A stretch of DNA of 64,000 nt from Aestuariibacter salexigens DSM 15300 (GTDB taxonomy: Bacteria; Pseudomonadota; Gammaproteobacteria; Enterobacterales; Alteromonadaceae). The DNA is taken from assembly GCF_000429145.1 (NCBI RefSeq), contig NZ_AUBH01000004.1:124001-188000 (forward strand), in the 5' to 3' direction. The position numbers and the translations under genes are program-made. Below, piece after piece: positions 17,168 through 26,787 of this stretch (position 1 is its first letter; every line of letters begins with the position of its first letter). The notes beneath the pieces were generated by a model. The model did not search any database. It saw nothing but the letters and a program-made list of their open reading frames with translations, and was not told where the DNA came from.

Positions 17168-18148
17168 TTAAGGCTGAAATGCCAAGCTTGAAAGAGCTTT
17201 GCTGGTCATCGCTTGCATGTACAGGTTAATTTTTTGGTGATGGGGATTCCAACCTGATAGAAAACGGAAAAAGTCGGCCCACGCCAGTGGATAAAGGCAA
17301 CACCACTCGGCTTCAACATTGGCTGCCAGATGGGCTTTGTCGCACTGGTCTAACGCACTGCGAAGCGCAAAAAAGTAGTAATCCAGATAATCGTTCGCGC
17401 ACGCTTGTAAAGCGTCATCATCAAGGCAACTACCAAGAAAGTACGCGACATCTTTGATTCCCACGCCGGCACCGACATACTGGAAGTCCACTGCGGCAAC
17501 ATCATCGCCATCATGGCTAAAACAGAAGTTTGCCAGCTTGGCATCACCGTGCACCAATGTCTGATAGGTGGCCTGATTGAGTGTGCTATCGATGAGACTG
17601 GCCGCAGCTCTCAATCTGCCCGGTGGCATCACTTCAAACTCATCTTTACGTGTAGCAAGGTGCCAATAGGTTCCCACCGGCCATAAGGCGTCATCCTTAA
17701 TGCCCAGGTGACGAGCGTGAAAGTTAGCCAGCCAACGCAATACTGCCTTAATCTGCACCGATGTCAGCGTTTTCGGTCTCGCGCTGAACCCCAATGCATC
17801 CAAATCCTGCATAACGAGCACAGGAGCAGGCTGGTGAGCAATAGAGAAATACAATAAGGGAACACGGCATGTACTCTCGCATGCCGATGCATACTGCTGA
17901 TAGAAATGTGCTTCGACCTGATAAGAAATACACTTACGACGATGACTATGCTCTCCGCCCCAGCCGCGCGGATGTTCGATGTGTTGCGGCACATCAACAT
18001 GCTTTACCACCACAGACGCATTTTGCTTATCGACGTATCGGGCAATTTCACCGTAGCCACTCCAAAGGGTCTGTATGGTCTCTTTTTTATGCCAGTCACC
18101 ACCCAGATGATGTGACAGGTTACTGGTAATCATACTCTTATTATTCAT
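17168..18148 (-). CDS. Aminoglycoside-phosphotransferase/EcKinase-like small-molecule kinase
   Basis: A 326-residue kinase-fold protein. The C-lobe has the catalytic motif LVHGDAKLANFCF (Brenner-type HGDxxxxN) and the metal-binding AAVDFQYVGAGVGIKDVAYFLG near residue 210, as in APH and ecdysteroid-kinase-like (DUF227/EcKinase) families. An N-lobe strand SVVVKHVDVP supplies the ATP lysine. The substrate is unknown; relatives phosphorylate alcohols such as sterols, choline or sugars. Its ATG overlaps the stop of the exonuclease gene upstream, so the two are probably co-translated. Confidence 0.83.
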   Translation of the reverse strand: MNNKSMITSNLSHHLGGDWHKKETIQTLWSGYGEIARYVDKQNASVVVKHVDVPQHIEHPRGWGGEHSHRRKCISYQVEAHFYQQYASACESTCRVPLLYFSIAHQPAPVLVMQDLDALGFSARPKTLTSVQIKAVLRWLANFHARHLGIKDDALWPVGTYWHLATRKDEFEVMPPGRLRAAASLIDSTLNQATYQTLVHGDAKLANFCFSHDGDDVAAVDFQYVGAGVGIKDVAYFLGSCLDDDALQACANDYLDYYFFALRSALDQCDKAHLAANVEAEWCCLYPLAWADFFRFLSGWNPHHQKINLYMQAMTSKALSSLAFQP

Positions 18149-18639
18149 GTCGACCCATCGCGGGTGACCATCCAGGTTTGCTGGATCAGCGCAGCATCCG
18201 CACTGGCCCTGTGTCGTGTCGGCGAAGATTGTTCAATAAGCTGTTGCTTGACTGAATGCCAGACTGACATCTGTGTTTCCGTTAAAATCATATCCAATGG
18301 GCTGACGGTGAACGCCATTCTATGTTGCGCGGCATGGAACAAGGTAATCAACCACGGTTGATCAACCACCCACCCGTCCGAGTACACGGTTTTGCCCGCC
18401 AACAGCTGATTCAACTCCTGACACACCTCGATAACCGGCCTTCCCTGCTTATCAAGTAATTCCCTGGTAATACCATGTAATGCCTGCGCCTCAAACTGCC
18501 AGAATTGCCAGTCAGGCTGTGGTTTGATCAAACTGCAAAAACGCTTACCGTCTGGTAGTGCCACACCCACTTCAATAGGGAAGCTGAGGGAGCCAAAGCC
18601 ACTGGCTTCAACGTCAATAATGCAAGGGATAGCGTTCAT
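18145..18639 (-). CDS. DEDDh-type 3'-5' exonuclease domain protein
   Basis: A 164-residue protein with the RNase H-like exonuclease fold: Exo I motif IIDVEASGFG (Asp and Glu ligands, residues 8-15), GITRELLDKQGRPV, Exo II region VYSDGWVVDQPWL, and Exo III HRASADAALIQQ with the general-base His and final Asp. It is shorter than DNA polymerase epsilon-subunit proteins and is more like stand-alone DnaQ-family enzymes. It overlaps by 4 bases the kinase-like gene, with which it forms a two-gene unit. Confidence 0.85.
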   Translation of the reverse strand: MNAIPCIIDVEASGFGSLSFPIEVGVALPDGKRFCSLIKPQPDWQFWQFEAQALHGITRELLDKQGRPVIEVCQELNQLLAGKTVYSDGWVVDQPWLITLFHAAQHRMAFTVSPLDMILTETQMSVWHSVKQQLIEQSSPTRHRASADAALIQQTWMVTRDGST

Positions 18640-18793
18640 GCTAAGTAAGACACTCCATCGCTGGTAGCGATCTCACATAGTCCTGGCATTGTCATCACGA
18701 TATGCCTCCTAATACTTTAGTTTAATAGTTAATACAATTTTTCAGCATGTGTGAACTACACTTTATCAAGGTTATCGCGAAGTTTAGTGCATC

Positions 18794-20479
18794 ATGGACA
18801 GCCCGACTACACTGGCACTTGGGTATTACCCTTCAATATTGTCCTGCCATGTTGATATGGACGGGCTTGCTACCTTTATTTCGCCAGCACTGGCCAAATT
18901 GCTGGTATTAGATGAAGAACAAATTCAAAAGCCTGTAAACCTCGGCGATATTTTCGCTATCGATGAGGGCAGCTCCTTTCGTCAATGTATTTCATCAGCG
19001 TTTTTAGCCCGGCAAAATACCTACTCCCTGCAGGCTCAACTCATTAACGACAGCTCACGATGGTTTCAGTTTGAAGGCAGTTTTGTCGAAGGCGAATCAC
19101 CGTATATCGCGTTTCTCATCCACGATATTTCTAACGAAAAGCGAATTCAGACGGAATATTCCAGACTCAGCAAAATGATGGATTCCGCTGGCCAGTTCAT
19201 CAAACTGGGACACTGGCATATCGACCTGCTAAATGACGAACTGGTATGGTCCGAGGAAATTTACGCCATGCACGGCGTCGACAGGACGCATTATAAACCC
19301 AGCTTGCAAAGCGCCCTATCCTTTTATCATCCTGATGACATCATCACGATTAAACAGACCATAGACAGAGCCATTCATCATGGCGAAGAGTGGCACTTTT
19401 CATTACGAATCGTTCGTCCTTCGGGCGAAATACGCAGACTGATGTCAGCCGGACACGTACATCATGATGAGCATGGCAAGCCGATATCGATATTTGGTAT
19501 TTGTCAGGACATCACCGACTTCCATTCGTTGGCAAGTGAAAAAGAGATGCTGACCTCTGCCATTCAATCCACCCACCTCGGCTTAGTGGTGACCGACCAG
19601 AAACGCCGTGTAACATGGTGCAATAAAGGCTTTGAAGAAATGAGTGAGTATTCACTTCGAGAGGTTAAAGGTCAGAACCTTTCAGGTTTTCTGCAAGGTG
19701 AAGATACCGACCTGGCGACAACTTTGCAGATACGAGAAAAACTCGATGCCGGTCAACACGTCGACACCATTATCCTGAATTACACCAAGTCCGGAGCAAC
19801 ATATTGGAACCGGGTCATTATTACGCCGTTGTATGAACAAGGAAGGATCAGCCGCTTCGTGGGTGTTCAGCACGACGTCACCGAAGAAGTCAAAATCAAA
19901 CAAGAACTCCAGCGTCTCAACAGTTCACTGGAAGATATAGTTGAAGAACGCACCAGAGAACTGCTTGAAGCAAATCGCCAGTTAAAGCGGCTGGCTATTG
20001 AAGATCCCCTTACCGGCGCTTTCAACCGGCGCTATTTCTTTGAGCAGTATGAAACGGAAGCCAAGCGCGCGCTGCGCAATAAACAGTCAATGACTCTCGC
20101 GGCGATCGATATCGATTATTTTAAAGCGGTCAACGACACCTACGGTCATTTAGTTGGCGATGACTTGCTGACCTCGATCGTAGCCACAATGAAATCACAG
20201 ATTCGTAATACCGACAGTATTTACCGAATGGGTGGCGAAGAATTTGTCATTCTGATGAGCAATACCGACAAAAAACAGGGCAGCGCGCTGATACAGCGGG
20301 TCAGACAGGCAGTGAAACAAACGGTTGTGGCGCATGAAAAGTATCAGATATCCGTCACCATCAGTGTGGGGCTGTTGGCACACAATGGTGACATGACGTC
20401 ACAACAAACCCTGAAGATTGCTGACGAACTGCTCTATAAGGCCAAGCGGGCCGGTAGGGATGTGCTTGTTTCAGATTAG
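18794..20479 (+). CDS. PAS-PAS-PAS GGDEF diguanylate cyclase
   Basis: A 561-residue soluble sensor. Three PAS-like regions appear (about 10-120, 135-250 with HWHIDLLNDELVWSEEIYAMHG, and 255-375 with VTWCNKGFEEMSEYSLREVKG), then a coiled-coil connector (ELQRLNSSLEDIVEERTRELLEANRQL) and a GGDEF domain from about 395 (DPLTGAFNRRYF, then the active motif GGEEF near 475). An RNTD inhibitory I-site lies five residues before GGEEF, so product inhibition by c-di-GMP is expected. No membrane segment. The stop codon lies one base from the convergent rnpB 3' end. Confidence 0.93.
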   Translation: MDSPTTLALGYYPSILSCHVDMDGLATFISPALAKLLVLDEEQIQKPVNLGDIFAIDEGSSFRQCISSAFLARQNTYSLQAQLINDSSRWFQFEGSFVEGESPYIAFLIHDISNEKRIQTEYSRLSKMMDSAGQFIKLGHWHIDLLNDELVWSEEIYAMHGVDRTHYKPSLQSALSFYHPDDIITIKQTIDRAIHHGEEWHFSLRIVRPSGEIRRLMSAGHVHHDEHGKPISIFGICQDITDFHSLASEKEMLTSAIQSTHLGLVVTDQKRRVTWCNKGFEEMSEYSLREVKGQNLSGFLQGEDTDLATTLQIREKLDAGQHVDTIILNYTKSGATYWNRVIITPLYEQGRISRFVGVQHDVTEEVKIKQELQRLNSSLEDIVEERTRELLEANRQLKRLAIEDPLTGAFNRRYFFEQYETEAKRALRNKQSMTLAAIDIDYFKAVNDTYGHLVGDDLLTSIVATMKSQIRNTDSIYRMGGEEFVILMSNTDKKQGSALIQRVRQAVKQTVVAHEKYQISVTISVGLLAHNGDMTSQQTLKIADELLYKAKRAGRDVLVSD

Positions 20480-20480
20480 T

Positions 20481-20855
<375 letters not shown>

Positions 20856-20862
20856 GGCGCGC

Positions 20863-20891
20863 AGTGTATGCAAAATTGTCAGACCACACAA
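20863..20891 (-). promoter_or_regulatory. Candidate rnpB promoter
   Basis: On the minus strand TTGTGT (-35), a 17-base spacer and TACACT (-10) place the start point about seven bases downstream, exactly at the predicted 5' end of the P1 helix. A GC-rich stretch after the -10 resembles a stringent discriminator. Confidence 0.55.
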
Positions 20892-20908
20892 CGTGTATTG
20901 TGAACAGA

Positions 20909-21388
20909 CTAATGAAAAAACATCGACACAACATTTGCGATTTTGCGCATGTTGCTAATGTCTTCGTCGCTCCATTCAACCTGCCTGCCCACAGACTCAC
21001 AACATACAACGCCGGTCGGAGTCAGGTCTTCAAATAAAATATAGTCAAGCAGAGAATGGATATCGTGCTCAGCAAAGTAGGTGTCACTAAAACACTGTGT
21101 GGAAGGATGTGAGTGCGCATCGTTGGCGCAGATTGTGCTGTTCGACATGATTGCCGAGAAGTAATCGGGAAAGTCGGATTTGTTCAGGCGCTGACCGGAA
21201 CTGAATCGGCCGGTAGTGCTGTCGTAGCAAATAATGCATTCAATCGCTTCTTGTTCTTCCGATAATCGCCAGAAACTGATGCGGTTTGCCTGAGCGATAA
21301 TATCAAGGGCAATGCGACACGCCTTGGATAACCTGACATTCATATCGATGTCAGGTTTACTCATCAAGATTGTCAAATCGGTCAACAT
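20909..21388 (-). CDS. Stand-alone GAF domain protein
   Basis: A 159-residue soluble protein made of one GAF domain: ACRIALDIIAQANRISFWRLSEEQ, CIICYDSTTGRFSSGQRLNKSDFPDYF, then DYILFEDLTPTGVVCCESVG and WSDEDISNMRKIANVVSMFF. This is the common gammaproteobacterial GAF arrangement that often precedes GGDEF or kinase modules; none is attached here. It lies just upstream of rnpB on the same strand. The ligand is unknown, and an internal ATG (MSKPDIDM) is an alternative start. Confidence 0.82.
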   Translation of the reverse strand: MLTDLTILMSKPDIDMNVRLSKACRIALDIIAQANRISFWRLSEEQEAIECIICYDSTTGRFSSGQRLNKSDFPDYFSAIMSNSTICANDAHSHPSTQCFSDTYFAEHDIHSLLDYILFEDLTPTGVVCCESVGRQVEWSDEDISNMRKIANVVSMFFH

Positions 21389-21468
21389 GGCCCTAGCTCA
21401 CTGGCAAATCGTAGTAGACTCTCTGCAATGGGTTTATTTACGAACTCAGGCCATATTTTGTTCATTAT

Positions 21469-22194
21469 TTAGCGTTGCACTACCGCGTTGTGGTAGACGT
21501 TTTGTACATCATCACAATCTTCCAACATGGTCATGAATTTATCGAACATGGCCACATCATCGTCGCCTGCCACGTCAACGTGTGTCTGCGGCACAAAGGT
21601 GATTTCGTCAACATCAAATTCAACATCACCTAATAGCTCTGTGAGCGCTGTTTTGGCCTTGTAATACTCAGTGTGAGGTGCAAACACAGTGATGGTGTCG
21701 TCTTCGCTTTCGATATCGGCAACGTCGACATCGGCTTCCATCAACGCATCCAGCACAGCTTCTTCATCGCTGCCTTTAAAACCAAGAATTGCGTAATGAT
21801 CGAACATATGAGCAACAGCACCGGGCGCACCAATTTTAGAATTGGTTTTGGTAAAACAGTTGCGCACATCCGTAATAGTGCGGTTGGGGTTGTCTGTCAG
21901 GCAATCAACAATCACCATGCAATTACCTGGTCCAAACCCTTCATAACGAGCAGGTGAGAAGTCTTCCCCTGCCCCGCCAGCCGCTTTGTCAATCGCTTTA
22001 TCGATGACGTGACTAGGGACCTGGTCTTTTTTGGCTTTATCCATCAGACGCTTGAGCGCCAGGTTGGCAGCAGGATCGGTGCCTCCATTTTTAGCGCAGA
22101 CATAAATCTCTTTGCCATATTTAGAGTACACTTTGGTTTTCTGGCCTGCCGTCTTGGCCATGGCGTTTTTTCTTACTTCAAATGCTCTGCCCAT
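21469..22194 (-). CDS. YebC/PmpR family protein (YeeN-like branch)
   Basis: A 241-residue protein with the family layout: a Lys-rich N-terminus ([21 protein letters not shown]), [67 protein letters not shown], and a C-terminal domain ending [10 protein letters not shown]. The [21 protein letters not shown] segment is closer to E. coli YeeN than to YebC. YebC-family proteins were described as transcription regulators and more recently linked to translation of proline-rich stretches; which applies here is not shown. Confidence 0.9.
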   Translation of the reverse strand: MGRAFEVRKNAMAKTAGQKTKVYSKYGKEIYVCAKNGGTDPAANLALKRLMDKAKKDQVPSHVIDKAIDKAAGGAGEDFSPARYEGFGPGNCMVIVDCLTDNPNRTITDVRNCFTKTNSKIGAPGAVAHMFDHYAILGFKGSDEEAVLDALMEADVDVADIESEDDTITVFAPHTEYYKAKTALTELLGDVEFDVDEITFVPQTHVDVAGDDDVAMFDKFMTMLEDCDDVQNVYHNAVVQR

Positions 22195-22284
22195 GCATAT
22201 TCTCGTTACGGGTGGTAATTTTGCGCTGAATTGTACTCAAGGTAATGGCCTTAACTCAAGCCGGATACGCTGATGACAATCCTT

Positions 22285-23382
22285 TTACGGCAAGTGTTGG
22301 GTAGCCAGATAGTCGTGTGATTGCATCTCGCGTAATCTCGACAGACAGCGTTTAAATTCAAATGTCAGTTGCCCCTGTGTATACAGTTCCTCCAACGCGA
22401 CCTCTGCAGACATGATTAATTTCACGTTACGTTCATAAAATTCATCGACCATGGCGATAAATCGACGCGCGATATCGTCCACGGTCTGGTCCATCTGTTC
22501 CACATTTGCGACCAGCACCGTATGGTAAAGTCGACTCAGCTCCATGTAATCATTCTGACTGCGTGGACCATCACACAGTGCTCTGAACTCAATCATCAGA
22601 ACACCATCGGCGTTGCACATGGTTGGGATATTACGTCCATTAATTGCGATGTTTTTCCCAGTCGAGCCCACCTCTGGCGCCAGTTGATAAAAATAGGTCT
22701 GCAAATTTTTATTGGCCTGCTCGTCAAGCGGATAGTGAAAAATCTCTGCCTGCTCCAGCGTGCGTAAACGATAGTCAACGCCGCTATCAACATTGACGAC
22801 ACGGGTATTCTGGTTGATAAGTTCGATGGCAGGTAAAAAACGCGCACGCTGCAGGCCATTACGATACAGTTCATCAGGAATAATGTTTGAGGTCGCAACC
22901 AGCACAATACCATGCCCGAACAGCTCTTCCATGAGTGTGCCGAGAATCATCGCGTCGGTGATATCAGACACAAAAAACTCGTCAAAGCAGATCACTCGGG
23001 TTTCACTGGCGAGTTTTTTCGCGACAATCTTTAAAGGGTCTTGCTGATTCTGCAATGACTTCATTTCCTGATGCACACGATGCATAAAACGATGAAAATG
23101 AATGCGCATTTTCTTATCAAACGGCAGGCATTCATAGAAGGTATCGACAAGATAGGTTTTGCCTCGACCTACGCCTCCCCAGAAGTACAGCCCCTGAATC
23201 GATGGACGCTTCATACCTTTGCCGAATTTAGCCGCAAGTTTAACGCGCCAGGTGAGCTTCTTCTTGGGTTGCGTAAGCTCGTCGTACAAACGTTGCAGTT
23301 CTTTTACCGCGTTTTCCTGGGCCGGGTCATAATGAAAATCAGGTTGCTGCAAGTCCTGCTGGTACTTTTCCCATGGCGTCAT
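22285..23382 (-). CDS. zapE: ZapE/AFG1-like ATPase, cell-division protein
   Basis: A 365-residue AAA-type ATPase: Walker A GGVGRGKTYLVD near residue 70, IHFHRFMHRVHQEM, Walker B VICFDEFFVSDITDAMIL, sensor region LVATSNIIPDELYRNGLQRARFLPAI, and SRLYHTVLV near 290. ZapE acts on FtsZ at the constricting ring in E. coli and is related to mitochondrial AFG1. It is divergent from zapG, with degQ and degS beyond, matching the E. coli zapE-zapG-degQ-degS order. Confidence 0.93.
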   Translation of the reverse strand: MTPWEKYQQDLQQPDFHYDPAQENAVKELQRLYDELTQPKKKLTWRVKLAAKFGKGMKRPSIQGLYFWGGVGRGKTYLVDTFYECLPFDKKMRIHFHRFMHRVHQEMKSLQNQQDPLKIVAKKLASETRVICFDEFFVSDITDAMILGTLMEELFGHGIVLVATSNIIPDELYRNGLQRARFLPAIELINQNTRVVNVDSGVDYRLRTLEQAEIFHYPLDEQANKNLQTYFYQLAPEVGSTGKNIAINGRNIPTMCNADGVLMIEFRALCDGPRSQNDYMELSRLYHTVLVANVEQMDQTVDDIARRFIAMVDEFYERNVKLIMSAEVALEELYTQGQLTFEFKRCLSRLREMQSHDYLATQHLP

Positions 23383-23575
23383 GAAGCGCGTTACCCTCTC
23401 ACTGGTTAATCAATATTAGAGAAATCTTGTACTGTCATTTTTACAATGCGATCAGTCTTGAAAATCGACGAGCCAGACCACAAATCCAAGCAATTCTAAC
23501 AGATATTTATTAACACTGAGCAATTCCAGCATTGTGTTGATATAGTTAACTGACAGGCTTATCTACGGAGTTTTT

Positions 23576-24028
23576 ATGGATTGGGTAATTGGACTCGCGC
23601 TGCTGTTGAGCGGCGGCATCATTGGTTTTTTTGTCGCCAGACAAGTCTATCAGGGCAACGAGCAGCAAAATTCCAGTAAACAAACTGAGCGAGCGTTAAA
23701 AGAATTACTCGCACAACAAGCTGCTCAGCACCTGCATCAGTCTCGCTATTCACTCGATGCGATACAGCAACAGTGTGACGCGCTACGTCAGGAAATGAAC
23801 GCCTACGAGCAGCTTTTGGAGACAGAAACCGCAGATGATGATCAGCCATCGTTGTCGTTTTTCGGTGAACATGCATCAGCTTACTTGCGTAATAAACATT
23901 CAACAGCAAAGCGCAATAAGTCAGCTACCGATGTACAGCCGCGCGACTTTGCTAATACCGGCTCTGGTCTGTTTGACGGTCGTTCATCTGCCGCCGTAGA
24001 GCCCGGAAACAATTCGAAACAACCTTAA
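23576..24028 (+). CDS. zapG: ZapG/YhcB family (DUF1043) inner-membrane division protein
   Basis: A 150-residue protein with one N-terminal membrane helix (MDWVIGLALLLSGGIIGFFVAR), a Gln-rich coiled coil (about 30-85) and a disordered tail with RDFANTGSGLF near the end. This is the YhcB/DUF1043 layout; the E. coli protein links division and cell-wall synthesis at the inner membrane. Preceded by a GGAG-like site and placed between zapE and degQ as in E. coli. Confidence 0.88.
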   Translation: MDWVIGLALLLSGGIIGFFVARQVYQGNEQQNSSKQTERALKELLAQQAAQHLHQSRYSLDAIQQQCDALRQEMNAYEQLLETETADDDQPSLSFFGEHASAYLRNKHSTAKRNKSATDVQPRDFANTGSGLFDGRSSAAVEPGNNSKQP

Positions 24029-24114
24029 GTTGAACCAAATTCAAACCGGTATTTCTTAATTATCGGAAACATTAGTTTGAGTTGTCGTTAAGTACTTCAG
24101 GAGTGTTAGCCTTA

Positions 24115-25479
24115 ATGAATACATTGTTACGCCAAGCAATTGTGATAGTTGGACTAAGCAGTGCAAGCCTTTTAGCAGGCATGTCTGCACATGCCGCATT
24201 ACCCTTCTTTTCTTCAGATAAAGACGAGATCCCATCACTTGCCCCGATGCTTGAGGAGACCACCCCCGCGGTCGTTTCAATATCCGTAGAGGGGACGCAG
24301 GTAGCTCGTCAACGTGTGCCCGATATGTTCCGCTACTTTTTTGGTGGTCCAAGCGAACAGCTTCAAGAGCGTCCGTTCAGAGGATTAGGCTCCGGTGTCA
24401 TTATTGATGCGGAGAAAGGGTATGTTGTGACCAATAGCCATGTCGTTGCAAACGCTGACGAGATTACCGTTACTCTCACCGACGGCAGGGAAATGTCCGC
24501 CAAGAAGCTTGGCGAAGATGAGCAAAGTGATGTCGCATTGCTGCGTATCGAGCCTGATGATCTCACCGCCGTGAAACTGGCTAATTCAGATGAATTGCGC
24601 GTGGGTGACTTCGTCGTCGCTATTGGTAATCCATTCGGGCTAAGCCAGACCGTTACATCGGGCATCGTCAGTGCACTGGGACGTTCTGGACTGAACATCG
24701 GTGGTTACGAAGATTTCATCCAGACTGACGCGGCGATTAACCGAGGTAATTCCGGTGGCGCGCTGGTTAATTTACGTGGCGAACTGGTCGGTATTAATAC
24801 AGCCATATTTGGTCCAAACGGTGGCAATGTAGGAATCGGTTTTGCTATCCCCAGCAATATGATGAAGGCGTTGGTCGATCAGATCGTCGAATTCGGTGAG
24901 GTACGTCGTGGCCTGCTGGGCATCCTGGGCAGCGACGTTGACGCAGGGCTGGCCGAGGCTATGAACGCCGAAGTCAATATTGGCGCCTTTGTTAGTGAAG
25001 TCACGCCTGATTCTGCGGCCGATAAAGCCGGATTGCAGGCCGGAGACATCATTACTGCAGTCAACGGGAATAAACTCAGCGGCTTCCAGGAGCTACGTGC
25101 AAAAGTCGCCAGTCTGGGGGCAGGTGCTGAAATCACCGTTGAGGTATTACGCCAGGGCGAGCGTCTTGAACTGGACGTAACCTTGGGTGATGCGACTGAC
25201 ATGACGGTGACTGCTGAAGAAATTCACCCTGCTCTTGAAGGTGCAGAGCTGTCTAATGGTGAAGACAACCGGGGTAACCGGGGTGTAGAAGTCACCGCTA
25301 TCGAGCAGCGCAGCCCAGCGGCGCGTATTGGTCTTCAGGAAAATGACGTTATCGTGGGTGTTAACCGCACTCGGGTCGAAACCGTCACTGACCTGAGAGC
25401 GAATATCGATGATGCCGCAGGTGTGATTGCCCTCAATGTAAGACGGGGCAACGCGACACTTTATCTGGTTATCAGATAG
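24115..25479 (+). CDS. degQ: DegQ-type periplasmic serine protease
   Basis: About 454 residues: a signal peptide (cleaved near HAALPFF), a trypsin-like domain with catalytic His (TNSHVVANADEI), Asp (SDVALLRIE) and Ser (GNSGGALVN), then two PDZ domains (RRGLLGILGSDVDAGL... and GVEVTAIEQRSPAARIGL...). The full two-PDZ plan marks a DegP/DegQ quality-control protease/chaperone. ATG at 24115 is chosen because AGGAG lies 11 bases upstream and it begins the signal peptide; an in-frame TTG lies at 24082. Confidence 0.94.
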   Translation: MNTLLRQAIVIVGLSSASLLAGMSAHAALPFFSSDKDEIPSLAPMLEETTPAVVSISVEGTQVARQRVPDMFRYFFGGPSEQLQERPFRGLGSGVIIDAEKGYVVTNSHVVANADEITVTLTDGREMSAKKLGEDEQSDVALLRIEPDDLTAVKLANSDELRVGDFVVAIGNPFGLSQTVTSGIVSALGRSGLNIGGYEDFIQTDAAINRGNSGGALVNLRGELVGINTAIFGPNGGNVGIGFAIPSNMMKALVDQIVEFGEVRRGLLGILGSDVDAGLAEAMNAEVNIGAFVSEVTPDSAADKAGLQAGDIITAVNGNKLSGFQELRAKVASLGAGAEITVEVLRQGERLELDVTLGDATDMTVTAEEIHPALEGAELSNGEDNRGNRGVEVTAIEQRSPAARIGLQENDVIVGVNRTRVETVTDLRANIDDAAGVIALNVRRGNATLYLVIR

Positions 25480-25491
25480 ACCATAGTGCTT

Positions 25492-25515
25492 GGACAGCGG
25501 CGCATGCCGCTGTCC
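25492..25515. terminator. Perfect hairpin after degQ (probable terminator)
   Basis: A 10-bp perfect stem GGACAGCGGC/GCCGCTGTCC with loop GCAT, 12 bases after the degQ stop. There is no strong T-run, so it may be a weak terminator or an mRNA-stabilising structure. Confidence 0.55.
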
Positions 25516-25542
25516 TCATCGCTGTTTCATGCTATGCTTATG

Positions 25543-25568
25543 CGCCCTAGCGGCGTTTTTTGTTTTTT
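25543..25568 (+). terminator. Small hairpin with long T-tract just before degS (attenuator-like)
   Basis: CGCC, loop CTAGC, GGCG is followed directly by TTTTTTGTTTTTT, which ends one base before the degS ribosome-binding site. The shape is that of a Rho-independent terminator, although the stem is only 4 bp. Confidence 0.4.
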
Positions 25569-25577
25569 CGAGGTGTA

Positions 25578-26630
25578 ATGAACTTCATCATCCGTTCAGT
25601 AGTGCTTGGGCTGATCATTGCACTGATGATACTGGCGTTGGTGCCAGGACTGCGTTACGACAGTGGCATTGGCTTTAACTGGTTTAGTGACGAGGACACC
25701 ACGCCCGCCAAACTCAGTTACTACCAGGCCGTCAGCCAGGCAGCGCCAGCGGTAGTCAACATTTACAGCCTCAGTACAGAAAATCGCAATGGTCTGTTTC
25801 GCTCACAGTCACTAGAACGCACCAGCCTCGGATCTGGCGTTATCATGACTGAAAATGGGCATATCCTGACCTGTCTGCATGTGATTCAGAATGCCGATAG
25901 CATTTTAGTCGGCCTGCAGGACAGCCGCATGCTGGAAGCTCAAATGGTAGGCGTTGATCCGTTCACCGATCTGGCCGTGCTAAAAGTGAATGCCGATAAC
26001 CTGCACGTGATACCGCAGTTACAAGATACCCAAACCCGCGTCGGCGATGTGGTGATGGCAATAGGTAACCCATTCAATTTGGGCCAGACCATTACTCAGG
26101 GGATAGTCAGCCGCACCGGACGTAACGGACTGGCAAACTATGTTGATTTTATTCAGATGGACGCCGTATTACATCAGGGCAACTCGGGTGGGGCATTGGT
26201 TGACAGCAATGGCTTTTTAATTGGCATTACCAATGCGAATTTTAAAACGCTGGATGCAAGGCGGCGCCTGCGCGACGTTGATGGCGTAAATTTCGCTGTC
26301 CCCTATGAGCTGGCTAAACGCGTAATGGACGAAATCATCGTAAACGGCAAAGTGATCCGCGGACAGCTTGGTTTTCGAGGTGGGGACTTGATTGGTGGCC
26401 CGGGCATTTTAATCACTGATGTGGCCAGCAATGGTCCGGCTGAACGCGCCGGCATTCGTCCTAATGATATCCTTATTTCCGTTAACGGCGCACAGGTAGA
26501 AAATGCCGCCAAGACCCTCGACCTTGTAGCTGAAACCGAGCCGGGTACAGTGTTACAGCTTGAAGTGAGCCGAGGTGAACAACTTTTGACTATTCCCGTC
26601 ACCGTCGCTGAGTTGAGTATTGCAGGATAA
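25578..26630 (+). CDS. degS: DegS, membrane-anchored regulated-proteolysis protease
   Basis: A 350-residue protein with an uncleaved N-terminal membrane anchor (MNFIIRSVVLGLIIALMIL), a protease domain with His (TCLHVIQNADSI), Asp (TDLAVLKV) and Ser (GNSGGALVD), and a single PDZ domain (QLGFRGGDL... to the end). One PDZ plus an anchor distinguishes DegS from DegQ. It senses misfolded outer-membrane proteins and starts RseA cleavage to free sigma-E. The ATG at 25578 has GAGG five bases upstream. Confidence 0.94.
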   Translation: MNFIIRSVVLGLIIALMILALVPGLRYDSGIGFNWFSDEDTTPAKLSYYQAVSQAAPAVVNIYSLSTENRNGLFRSQSLERTSLGSGVIMTENGHILTCLHVIQNADSILVGLQDSRMLEAQMVGVDPFTDLAVLKVNADNLHVIPQLQDTQTRVGDVVMAIGNPFNLGQTITQGIVSRTGRNGLANYVDFIQMDAVLHQGNSGGALVDSNGFLIGITNANFKTLDARRRLRDVDGVNFAVPYELAKRVMDEIIVNGKVIRGQLGFRGGDLIGGPGILITDVASNGPAERAGIRPNDILISVNGAQVENAAKTLDLVAETEPGTVLQLEVSRGEQLLTIPVTVAELSIAG

Positions 26631-26787
26631 CCACCTTATCAGCGGCTTTGGTTTCTATATAACAATTCAAGACTACGCACATCATGCGTATTTGCTTAGC
26701 TCAACAAATAACATGATGTCGATCAAAACATAGATGGCATGATTTAGACATACTCTACTCTTGTCTAATTTCCTACGTGATGAGGCC

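Noticed and set aside
24082-24114. Earlier TTG/GTG starts for degQ
   Set aside because: They would add residues before a good signal peptide, and the AGGAG site fits the ATG at 24115 better.
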